Part shown: piece by piece, positions 1 through 5,947 of the stretch
Layout of the letters: each line of letters begins with the position of its first letter
Numbering within the stretch: position 1 is the first letter of the stretch
NCBI GenBank assembly: GCA_012516015.1
Contig: JAAYXG010000805.1
Span: 1 to 7,554 of the forward strand
DNA length: 7,554 nt
Direction: 5' to 3'
From: Lysobacteraceae bacterium
GTDB taxonomy: Bacteria > Pseudomonadota > Gammaproteobacteria > Steroidobacterales > Steroidobacteraceae
Notes under the pieces: generated by a model
The model's database searches: none
Seen by the model: the letters and a program-made list of their open reading frames with translations, nothing else
What the model was told of the DNA's origin: nothing
Program-made: the position numbers and the translations under genes

Positions 1-173
1 ACGTGGCCATTGCGTAAGAGCCATTGCGATTCAAGCTAAGAATTCTCACGGTGCGTTGCTCGCTGACATACGTTGTCCCGCATCCTGCACCAGAATCTCG
101 AACGGGCGCAAAGCTGCGCCATGGATCCGGTCACGGCTGCCGACGCTCGCGAATACTTTCATTCGCCATCTTA
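1..173. other. Left flank, no recognised gene
   Basis: No recognisable protein is encoded here. On the minus strand an ATG at 162 opens a 38-codon frame that ends at 46, beginning MKVFASVGSRDRIHG. Its TGA overlaps a GTG at 49-47 whose frame (VRILSLNRNGSY...) stays open to the window edge. Neither has a convincing Shine-Dalgarno site, and both are too short to judge. If real, they would form a leftward unit divergent from the BKACE gene and starting just beside the operator pair at 174-203. Equally, this may be plain intergenic sequence. Confidence 0.3.
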
Positions 174-203
174 GTCAGCTAGGCTGATCTAAGTTAGACT
201 GAT
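174..203. promoter_or_regulatory. Tandem MarR-type operator pair upstream of BKACE
   Basis: Two abutting 15-bp units are seen. GTCAGC-TAG-GCTGAT at 174-188 differs from the window consensus ATCAGC-N3-GCTGAT at one arm position. CTAAGT-TAG-ACTGAT at 189-203 is degenerate, with only the right arm good. The same 15-bp centre spacing occurs at 7438-7467. A weak sigma70-like promoter overlaps it on the plus strand: TAGTCA (172-177), 17 bp, TAGACT (195-200), with about four of six matches in each box. This would give BKACE a leader of about 200 nt. Binding by the MarR protein encoded at 5343-5828 is inferred from motif sharing. Confidence 0.6.
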
Positions 204-269
204 AACCTTCGTCTGTCAAAGCACCGCCACGCATGACTGAACCTTATGAGTTCCAGACCGGAGATCGCG

Positions 270-410
270 ATGGCAGCCGGCCTGCATGACCCAGTCGACG
301 TTCTGGCTGCCAACCGTCAACTGTCAACCTGCCACTCGAGTAAGCGGCATCGCCGTTCAGTCATGAGTCGCCTTTCGTTACTCGCTACTTCTTCAGGAGC
401 ATCGCAATGA
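270..410 (+). CDS. Candidate 46-aa leader ORF overlapping the BKACE start
   Basis: An ATG at 270 is preceded by GGAG (260-263) at a 6-nt spacing and opens a 46-codon frame, starting MAAGLHDPVDVLAAN and ending ...SSGASQ. Its TGA (408-410) overlaps the BKACE ATG (407-409) in an ATGA arrangement, the usual signature of translational coupling. The predicted peptide is basic in the middle (SSKRHRRS), has no membrane segment and matches no family I recognise. It could be a leader peptide that sets BKACE translation, or a chance frame in GC-rich leader sequence. Other short frames (233-289 and 286-366) also run through this stretch, which weakens the case. I see no other gene between 204 and 406. 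Confidence 0.25.
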   Translation: MAAGLHDPVDVLAANRQLSTCHSSKRHRRSVMSRLSLLATSSGASQ

Positions 411-1327
411 GCCGGAAAGTCGTCCTGACCTGCGCCGTCACCGGCGGCGGACGCCCGCATCCGCGTCATCCCGCCATCCCGATCACCCCAGCCCAGATCG
501 CGGACAGTTGTTTGGAAGCGGCGAAGGAAGGCGCTTCCGTCGTGCACATTCACGTGCGCGATCCGAAGACGGGGATGAGCTCGGACGATCCGAGACTGTT
601 CGACGAAGTGGTCGATCGCGTGCGCTCGAGCGGTGTCGACATCGTCATCAACCTGACGTGCGGCATGGGCGCGCTGTTCGTGCCCGATCCTGAAGACGAA
701 TCGCGCCCGGGTCCGGGTTCCAAGATCTATCCCGTGCCTTCGCGCATGCGCCACATCGAACGCAACCTGCCGGAGCTCGCCTCCTTCGATATCACCGCCG
801 GCAACCGCCACTACGGACGCTTCGAGGCGATCTATATGAATACGCCGCGCTCCATGCGCCTGATGGCGCAGCGTTTCCGTGAGCTCGGCGTCAAGCCCGA
901 GCTGGAAGTGTTCGACGCGGGCAACATCGTGCTCGCGAAGCAATTGATCGAAGAAGGACTGATCGACGGCCCGCCGCTCTTCCAGATGGTGTTCGGCGTC
1001 AAATGGACCGCGCCGAGCGGCATCGAGCCGCTGCTCTATCAGCGAAACCTGCTGCCGCCCGATGCCATCTGGCAAGCGTTCGGTATCGGTCCCGAACAGA
1101 TGCCGATGCTCGCACACACTGCATTGCTCGGCGGCCACGTGCGAGTGGGGTTAGAAGACAACGTGTATCTCTCGCGCGGCGTGTTTGCCACGAACGGACA
1201 GCTCGTCGAACGCGCACGCCGGCTTTTGGAATGCCTCAACTTAAGCGTCGCCACGCCCGAGGAGGCGCGAGAGATCTTTCACTTGAAGAAGCAGGCGCCG
1301 CTTACAACGCCAAGCCTTCCACGCTAG
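407..1327 (+). CDS. Beta-keto acid cleavage enzyme (BKACE, DUF849), VceA-like candidate
   Basis: A 306-aa protein of full family length. BKACE enzymes are Zn-dependent TIM-barrel proteins that convert a beta-keto acid plus acetyl-CoA into acetoacetate and a new acyl-CoA. Visible hallmarks: the N-terminal start strand VVLTCAVTGGG, the metal-binding HIH (His47, His49) followed by VRDP, INLTCGMG (81-88), and the C-terminal RVGLED with Arg246, Glu250 (third metal ligand) and Asp251. The segment after CGMG (about 90-115) is long, as in the carnitine-type (dehydrocarnitine-cleaving) members. The ATG at 407 has AGGAG at 395-399, seven nt upstream. The gene stands alone on the plus strand, facing the thioesterase gene and overlapping it by 26 bp. 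It carries the same operator type as the hydratase-lyase operon. The substrate cannot be read directly. From the neighbours I infer an aroyl-acetate such as vanilloyl acetate, but dehydrocarnitine-like substrates remain possible. Confidence 0.9.
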   Translation: MSRKVVLTCAVTGGGRPHPRHPAIPITPAQIADSCLEAAKEGASVVHIHVRDPKTGMSSDDPRLFDEVVDRVRSSGVDIVINLTCGMGALFVPDPEDESRPGPGSKIYPVPSRMRHIERNLPELASFDITAGNRHYGRFEAIYMNTPRSMRLMAQRFRELGVKPELEVFDAGNIVLAKQLIEEGLIDGPPLFQMVFGVKWTAPSGIEPLLYQRNLLPPDAIWQAFGIGPEQMPMLAHTALLGGHVRVGLEDNVYLSRGVFATNGQLVERARRLLECLNLSVATPEEAREIFHLKKQAPLTTPSLPR

Positions 1328-2258
1328 CCGCGCGATATGCGGCTTGCGCCTCGGCGGTCAAGGGAATCGACCGCCGAGCATCCAAGTCGAGCGCAATGCC
1401 CACGGTGCGAACCGCCGCCCAAGGGGCGCCTGTCTCCGGATCGAGCAGCCAGTGGGAGGAATACGTGACTCGGTCCGTGCAACCCGCGAGCGCCGAGCGA
1501 ACTTCACACGCGTCGCCGGAACGGGGCCAGCGCACGTGCACGGACTGAAATTCGATCAGCGCCGAGCCGACGCGCGAGGATCCGCCCGGCATCGTCTTCG
1601 CGAGCACTTCGCGCCATTCGACATTTCTCAAGTGCGGGATGCTGTCGGCGACGCGGCCCATGAAAGAAGACAGACGCCAATACCCGTGAGCGTCGCAGGC
1701 ATCCGGCGTCACCGCGCCGATGCCGGTCATGCGCATCCCGAGTTGCCGCGCTCGCTCCAACGAAGCCGTGACCTCGACGTCATCGAGCGAAATGCTGCGA
1801 GGACTCGCCTCGCGCGGCGCCTCGCAAAGCAAAGCGCCGGCCGCACTCGTCGCCTGTTCCGGCCATGGCACGGGGCGACCGCTGCCGCGCTCGACATAAG
1901 CGAGCGACAACCGGAACGTCGCCGCGATCTGACCGGAGTTGGAATGATGCAAGAGAAACAGCACGACCGCTTCGTTGCGACTCCAGGAGAGCACTTGCGC
2001 CGTTGCGTGCAAAGCCGCAGCGGCGCGCGCTTCACGCAGGAAACGCATGTGCTGCGCCTTAACTACCAGTCGGTGCGTTCCCGTCTCCTCGTTCACGTGC
2101 GCGAGCGAAAGCCGCCGCGCGAGACCGGCCAGCGCCTGCTCGACGCGCGCCAAGTAATAGCGCGTATTGAGGTGGCCTACGTGATCGCATTCCCATGCGT
2201 TGACGCAGCCGCGCCAAACCTCGATGGGCGCCCCGGCTGACAATGCCTGCGCGCTCAC
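1302..2258 (-). CDS. Double-hotdog acyl-CoA thioesterase, aroyl-CoA thioesterase candidate
   Basis: A 318-aa protein with two hotdog halves, roughly residues 12-125 and 170-305. The first carries the active-site-like motif ECDHVGHLNTRYY (Asp25, His29, Asn31), typical of 4-hydroxybenzoyl-CoA-thioesterase-type folds. The second (GIGAVTPDACDAHGYW...) is more diverged. The expected reaction is hydrolysis of an acyl-CoA to acid plus CoA. The start chosen is GTG at 2258-2256, whose bases overlap the ligase TGA (GTGA) with GGGG a few nt upstream. The frame stays open further upstream inside the ligase gene, but that part does not look like thioesterase sequence. It is the last gene of the hydratase-lyase/ligase operon. 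Thioesterases of this size accompany BKACE genes in carnitine clusters (CdhB/CdhC). Pairing with BKACE here suggests hydrolysis of the aroyl-CoA that BKACE makes, like VceB on vanilloyl-CoA. That substrate is inference. Confidence 0.83.
   Translation of the reverse strand: MSAQALSAGAPIEVWRGCVNAWECDHVGHLNTRYYLARVEQALAGLARRLSLAHVNEETGTHRLVVKAQHMRFLREARAAAALHATAQVLSWSRNEAVVLFLLHHSNSGQIAATFRLSLAYVERGSGRPVPWPEQATSAAGALLCEAPREASPRSISLDDVEVTASLERARQLGMRMTGIGAVTPDACDAHGYWRLSSFMGRVADSIPHLRNVEWREVLAKTMPGGSSRVGSALIEFQSVHVRWPRSGDACEVRSALAGCTDRVTYSSHWLLDPETGAPWAAVRTVGIALDLDARRSIPLTAEAQAAYRAASVEGLAL
1326..1378. terminator. Two hairpins at the convergent gene junction, possible terminator
   Basis: Immediately at the BKACE stop, AGCCGC (1326-1331) pairs with GCGGCT (1339-1344) across a 7-nt loop. 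Then CTCGGCGGTC (1350-1359) pairs perfectly with GACCGCCGAG (1369-1378) across a 9-nt loop. Both lie within the last codons of the thioesterase gene. Neither is followed by a T-run on either strand, so this is not a classical intrinsic terminator. It could still stall or stabilise the ends of the two converging transcripts. GC-rich coding sequence makes chance stems fairly common. Confidence 0.3.
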
Positions 2259-4360
2259 GACTTCCCCACGACGAAGAGGGCATCCAGCACGGTCGCTCCC
2301 TGCCCTCGCGCATGAAGCCTGACCGGATTCAGATCGGCTTCGACGATCTCGGGATGCCGGAGCAATAGCGCGCTCAGCGCTTCGACGACGCTGATGGCCG
2401 CGTCGACATCGGCGGGCGGCGAGCCTCGATAGCCATCGAACAACTTCGCGCCTTTGAGCGAGCGCAGCGCGTGCTCGATTTCCGCGCGCTCCACACCCGC
2501 AGGAATGAAGACCACATCCTGCAGCAACTCCGTGAGGATACCTCCGAGTCCGACCATGATGACCGGCCCCCAGTCTCCTTCGTTGCGCGCACCGATGATG
2601 ATCTCGACGCCCGGTTCGCTCATGCGCTCGAGCAACATTCCGTCGAGTTTCACGGCAGGATGCTCGGTCATCAACCGCTGCTGCATCGTCGCCCACGCTG
2701 ACCGCAGCGAAGCATCGTCACGAATATCCAGCACCACCGCGCCAGCTTCGGATTTGTGCGGCAATTGACTCGACTGCGCTTTCAGCGCCAGCGGAAAGCC
2801 CATCTCCTGCGCAGCTGCGAGCGCTTCCTCCAGCGAGACGACGAAGCGGCCCGCCGGCATCTTCAAGCCGTGCTGCGCCAGCATTTGCTTCGCACGGTAT
2901 TCGGGGAGCGTTCCCGGATCGAGCGGTGTCGCGCGCGCGCGCGACCCCGTCGCATCCGCCGATAGCAAGCCCGTGCCATTCGCAAGTCGCTTCACCGCCG
3001 CCAACGCTCTGAACGCTCGCTCGGGCGAGCGGAAGAACGGCGTACCCGTAGCTCGCAGCTCGTCCACGTGAGTCAGCGGGATCGGACAGTCCTCGCCCAA
3101 CATCGCGAACACGACACCCTGATTGCCATCGAGCGAGCTCAGCGCATCGATGATATGCGGCATCTTGCGGTTTGCTGATTCCGCGCTCGGCAAAGAGATT
3201 GTGATCACGACGCTGCCGAATGCCGGATCGTCGGCAATCTGCTCCAGCACTCGGCGATACAAGCCGGTGTCGCTCATCGCCTGCGCCGTCAGGTCGAACG
3301 GATTGCTTGGCGGGGAGAAGGCGGGCAGATGACTCGCGAGCGCATCGTAAGTCGACGCGGACAACGGCGGCAGCTCCAAGCCGATCGCTTCGCAGTAATC
3401 CAACGTGAGACCTTTGAAGGCGCCGGATTCGCCGACCACTGCGGTCCCTCCGGGCGCAAGCGGATTCTTCATTCGAATCAGCAGCTCCGGAACGTCGATC
3501 AACAACTCGAGGCTGTCGACGAGGCACACACCGCGCGCCGTCACCTGCGCAGCCATGATGGAGTAGTCGCCGGACAGTGCGCCGGTGTGAGTCTTGGCGG
3601 CTTCGCGTCCGGCCGCGCTGCGTCCGAGATGATGCAAGACGATGAACTTGCCGGCCGCCCGGGCACGTGAAGCCGAATCCAGAAACCTGGCGGGTCGACG
3701 GATCTGCTCCATCAACATCGCGATCACGCGCGTATGCGGATCGTCGATGAACTCCTCGAGGAAATCCTCCGCACTCAGCGCCGCCTCGTTGCCGGTCGAT
3801 ACGGAGTACGACACGCCGATGCCGCGCGCGAGAAGCGCCACTCGCACCGCCGAGGCCATCGCGCCGCTTTGCGAAACGACGGCGACGCCCTTGCGCTCGC
3901 GGAAGGACTCGAACGGCGCCACACCGAACATCAGCGGCACGCCATCGACATAGTTGATCGTGCCCAGGCAGTTGGGTCCTTGCAGCGCCATACCGGCACG
4001 CCGCGCGATCGCCGCGATTTCTTCCTGCGCGCGCCTGCCCTCCTCATCGACTTCGCCAAAGCCGCCGGCGAGAACGATCACTCCGCCAATGTTCTTCTCG
4101 GCGCAGCGACGTACCGCGTCGGCAACGTGCACTTTCGGAATGGCGAGCACCGCGCAGTCGATTCCGTCAGGCAGCTCGGATATCGAGCGCGCGCAAGCGC
4201 GCTCGCCGATGCGGTCGTAGCGAGGATTCACCAGGTACAACGGCTTGTCGAAGCGGAATCGTCCGAGGTTCGCGAGCACGCCGGCGCCGAGCGACCCCGG
4301 TGTCGAAGATGCGCCGACGATCGCCACACTACGTGGGCGCAGAAGTCGACTGATCGACAC
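2255..4360 (-). CDS. ferA: NDP-forming acyl-CoA ligase, FerA-type
   Basis: A 701-aa single-chain fusion of both subunits of the ADP-forming acetyl-CoA synthetase family. Domains in order: CoA-binding Rossmann domain (about 1-135, with SVAIVGASSTPG and GPNCLG), succinyl-CoA-synthetase-like domains (about 150-460, with VVSQSGAM and the phosphorylated histidine His258 in THTGALSG), then an ATP-grasp domain (about 485-695, with ALKAQS, LPHKS containing His535, and EADLNPV). It should couple ATP to ADP with formation of an acyl-CoA through phosphohistidine. FerA of Sphingobium SYK-6, a feruloyl-CoA synthetase, belongs to this superfamily, unlike the AMP-forming Fcs of Pseudomonas. The GTG start at 4360 has GGAG six nt upstream and lies three bp after the hydratase-lyase stop. 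The context points to a cinnamic-type acid substrate. The symbol is by homology and context only. Acetate or other acids cannot be excluded from sequence. Confidence 0.88.
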   Translation of the reverse strand: MSISRLLRPRSVAIVGASSTPGSLGAGVLANLGRFRFDKPLYLVNPRYDRIGERACARSISELPDGIDCAVLAIPKVHVADAVRRCAEKNIGGVIVLAGGFGEVDEEGRRAQEEIAAIARRAGMALQGPNCLGTINYVDGVPLMFGVAPFESFRERKGVAVVSQSGAMASAVRVALLARGIGVSYSVSTGNEAALSAEDFLEEFIDDPHTRVIAMLMEQIRRPARFLDSASRARAAGKFIVLHHLGRSAAGREAAKTHTGALSGDYSIMAAQVTARGVCLVDSLELLIDVPELLIRMKNPLAPGGTAVVGESGAFKGLTLDYCEAIGLELPPLSASTYDALASHLPAFSPPSNPFDLTAQAMSDTGLYRRVLEQIADDPAFGSVVITISLPSAESANRKMPHIIDALSSLDGNQGVVFAMLGEDCPIPLTHVDELRATGTPFFRSPERAFRALAAVKRLANGTGLLSADATGSRARATPLDPGTLPEYRAKQMLAQHGLKMPAGRFVVSLEEALAAAQEMGFPLALKAQSSQLPHKSEAGAVVLDIRDDASLRSAWATMQQRLMTEHPAVKLDGMLLERMSEPGVEIIIGARNEGDWGPVIMVGLGGILTELLQDVVFIPAGVERAEIEHALRSLKGAKLFDGYRGSPPADVDAAISVVEALSALLLRHPEIVEADLNPVRLHARGQGATVLDALFVVGKS

Positions 4361-4363
4361 GCC

Positions 4364-5215
4364 TTACTCCGGTCGTTTGTAACTCGACAGGCCCGGACGG
4401 AAGCTCTTGTCGTCGAGGAACTGCGTCAAACCCTCGGAGCGCCCGCGCTCCGGATCGTGGAGCTGCGTTTCGGCGCTCTTCGCAAACAAGTAGTCGTTCG
4501 ACACCTCCCACGGCATCTCTTGCACCATGCGCACCGCCATCTTGGTACCGCGCATGACCGTCGGATTCTTGCTTCGCAAGAGCAATGCGAGCTCGCGAGT
4601 TCGCGACTTCAGCCGAGCGAGCGGAACGGCCTCGTTCACGAGGCGCATCTCCGCGGCCTTGCGGCCGTCGAACGTCTCGCCCGACAACGCGTAGTACATG
4701 GCATCTCGGTGCGACATGACGGAGGTGATCGCCTTCGTGACTTGGCCGCCCGGTATGATGCCCCAGTTGATCTCCGACAGGCCGAACTGAGCTTCTTCAG
4801 CCGCGATCGCGAGGTCGCACGCGACCAGAGGCGTGAAAGCCCCGCCGAAGCACCAGCCGTTGACCATCGCGATCGTGGGCTTCGGATAAGTCTGCAGCAT
4901 CTTCCATTGCCACTGCCATGCCGAGCGCTTGATGCGCATTTTCTTGTGGTAAGGCAGCGGATCGAGATCGCGGAAGAATTCCTTCAAATCCATGCCGGCC
5001 GAAAACGAATCGCCGGCGCCGGTGATCACGACGACCGCGACGCGCTCGTCGATCTCGAGTGCATCGAGCACTCTCACCATTTCGTCGTTCAGCGCCGGGC
5101 TCATCGCATTGCGCTTGGACGGCCGATTCAACGTCACCCACGCGATGCCTTCGTCGAGCTCGACCAGAACGTTGGCGAGGGGCGGCTCGAACGCGAGTTG
5201 CTCAGAGGTACTCAA
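4364..5215 (-). CDS. ferB: Hydroxycinnamoyl-CoA hydratase-lyase homologue with Phe in place of both phenol-binding Tyr
   Basis: A 283-aa crotonase-fold protein, collinear with Pseudomonas fluorescens HCHL (feruloyl-CoA to vanillin plus acetyl-CoA). Family signatures are strong: LNRPSKRNAMSP, GAGDSFSAGMDLKE, QWQWKML, NGWCFGGAFTPLVACDLA and GLSEINWGI. With a constant five-residue offset and no gaps, oxyanion-hole Met70 and Gly120 correspond to Met75 and Gly125, catalytic Glu143 to Glu148, and Ser123 to Thr128. The two tyrosines that hold the substrate para-hydroxyl, Tyr75 and Tyr239, correspond to Phe80 (KEFF) and Phe244 (DYLF). The enzyme should still hydrate and cleave a cinnamoyl-type CoA ester, but perhaps one without a free para-OH. 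The start is TTG at 5215-5213, with GGGAG nine nt upstream; no better start lies before the conserved region. First gene of a three-gene operon with the ligase and thioesterase, behind an operator cluster. The symbol reflects family, not proven substrate. Confidence 0.9.
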   Translation of the reverse strand: MSTSEQLAFEPPLANVLVELDEGIAWVTLNRPSKRNAMSPALNDEMVRVLDALEIDERVAVVVITGAGDSFSAGMDLKEFFRDLDPLPYHKKMRIKRSAWQWQWKMLQTYPKPTIAMVNGWCFGGAFTPLVACDLAIAAEEAQFGLSEINWGIIPGGQVTKAITSVMSHRDAMYYALSGETFDGRKAAEMRLVNEAVPLARLKSRTRELALLLRSKNPTVMRGTKMAVRMVQEMPWEVSNDYLFAKSAETQLHDPERGRSEGLTQFLDDKSFRPGLSSYKRPE

Positions 5216-5253
5216 GTTGGTCTTCTCCCAAGGGGTCGCAAGCTCAGGAGCGA

Positions 5254-5282
5254 ACGATAAGCTAATCAGCCTGGCTGATCAA
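5254..5282 (-). promoter_or_regulatory. Probable sigma70 promoter of the hydratase-lyase operon
   Basis: On the minus strand TTGATC (5282-5277) and TATCGT (5259-5254) are separated by exactly 17 bp, with four of six matches in each box. Transcription would begin near 5247, giving a leader of about 30 nt before the TTG start at 5215. The perfect operator at 5265-5279 covers the end of the -35 box and most of the spacer, so a bound repressor would block RNA polymerase. Confidence 0.5.
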
Positions 5283-5318
5283 ATTAAATCAGCCAAGCTG
5301 ATAAGCAGCTCGACTGAT
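5265..5318. promoter_or_regulatory. Triple MarR-type operator upstream of the hydratase-lyase operon
   Basis: Three 15-bp palindromic units lie in the 127-bp gap between the MarR gene and the hydratase-lyase gene. 5265-5279 is ATCAGC-CTG-GCTGAT, perfect, with the symmetry extending one base further into the centre. 5288-5302 is ATCAGC-CAA-GCTGAT, with perfect arms. 5304-5318 is AGCAGC-TCG-ACTGAT, one mismatch per arm. Centre spacings are 23 and 16 bp. The first unit lies inside the predicted promoter and the others lie upstream of its -35 box. The length and symmetry suit a dimeric MarR protein. This is the strongest cluster of the motif in the window and so the likely primary target of the adjacent regulator. 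Confidence 0.75.
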
Positions 5319-5342
5319 TACCTGCACGGGTTACGCGCTCCT

Positions 5343-5828
5343 CTACGCCTCTTTCGGCTTGGTGCGCAGGTGGGCCAGCAGCTTCTCCATCAGCGCGCGA
5401 TACTTCTCCAGCTCTCCGGGCGCGAAGCAGGAGAAAATGTCGGCTTCGACCGCGGTCGCCGCTTTGTCGCAAGCGCGCAGCGCGCGCCGCCCCGCCTCGG
5501 TCATCGTGACCTCGAGGACGCGCTTGCTGCCCTTCGCGAGATTGCGTTCGATCAGGCCGTTGTTCTCCAGATTGACGATCTGCTTGATCATCGTCTGCGG
5601 CTTGACGCCGAACAAACGCGACAACTCCGCGGACGACCGCTTACCGCTGCGCGATAGCGCCGTCAGGATACGGAACTGTGTGGTGGTGACGCCCAAGGGC
5701 TGCAGGGCAGCTTCCAGACGCAGGAACGTCTTGTACTGCACCTGCTTGACGAGATAGAGCGTGCGATACGAGGCCTTGGGGGCGTCATTTCGCGCATTTT
5801 TCGCAGAAGTCCGCTGTTCTTTTGACAT
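5343..5828 (-). CDS. MarR-family transcriptional regulator, probable acyl-CoA-responsive repressor
   Basis: A 161-aa winged-helix protein of normal MarR length. Helix-turn-helix at about 64-86 (SSAELSRLFGVKPQTMIKQIV), wing at about 93-108 with basic tip AKGSKR, and dimerisation helices at both ends (about 21-45 and 112-155). MarR regulators of hydroxycinnamate clusters (FerC in Sphingobium, CouR in Rhodopseudomonas) repress the ligase and lyase genes and release DNA on binding the aromatic acyl-CoA. A similar role is inferred here from position. The ATG at 5828 has AAGGAG at 5847-5842, 13 nt upstream, which is longer than usual. A TATACT box at 5871-5866 could serve as a -10 element, without a clear -35. 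The gene lies 127 bp before the hydratase-lyase gene and 119 bp after the aldehyde dehydrogenase gene, all in one direction. I see no copy of the palindromic operator in its own upstream region. Confidence 0.9.
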   Translation of the reverse strand: MSKEQRTSAKNARNDAPKASYRTLYLVKQVQYKTFLRLEAALQPLGVTTTQFRILTALSRSGKRSSAELSRLFGVKPQTMIKQIVNLENNGLIERNLAKGSKRVLEVTMTEAGRRALRACDKAATAVEADIFSCFAPGELEKYRALMEKLLAHLRTKPKEA

Positions 5829-5947
5829 ACCGACAATCGTGCTCCTTCCTGTCAGTTGGTGCGGCAGTATATATCTCTCGGTACGCGCACCCGCTGAGTG
5901 ATGTGAACGGCATCCATCAGGACGCCGCGATCATTCGAACGCGCGCA

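Noticed and set aside
317..1138. Minus-strand open frame of about 273 codons opposite BKACE
   Set aside because: Composition typical of antisense shadows (Arg, His, Asp, Ala rich), no motif, and no ribosome binding site noted.
407..1327. Assigning BKACE to carnitine degradation (CdhC)
   Set aside because: The sequence style is related, but no carnitine dehydrogenase, betaine gene or carnitine transporter is present, and the operator links it to the aromatic cluster. Kept only as an alternative.
1344..2240. Plus-strand frame of about 298 codons opposite the thioesterase
   Set aside because: Shadow of the hotdog protein; Arg-rich with no recognisable domain.
2259..2696. N-terminal extension of the thioesterase frame into the ligase gene
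   Set aside because: The extra residues are low-complexity and Arg-rich with no homology signal. The GTG at 2258 with a GTGA overlap gives a protein matching the family.
2929..2944. CG-dinucleotide run in the ligase gene, possible slippage tract
   Set aside because: Only about six or seven CG units encoding Arg-Ala in the linker before the ATP-grasp domain. This is common in high-GC genes, and the reading frame is intact.
3734..5260. Plus-strand open frame of about 508 codons antisense to the ligase and lyase genes
   Set aside because: Shadow frame created by GC-rich third positions. Its Arg/His-rich composition shows no domain, and it lies opposite two clearly recognisable enzymes.
5829..5947. 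Intrinsic terminator between the aldehyde dehydrogenase and MarR genes
   Set aside because: No convincing GC-rich stem followed by a T-run on the minus strand could be found.
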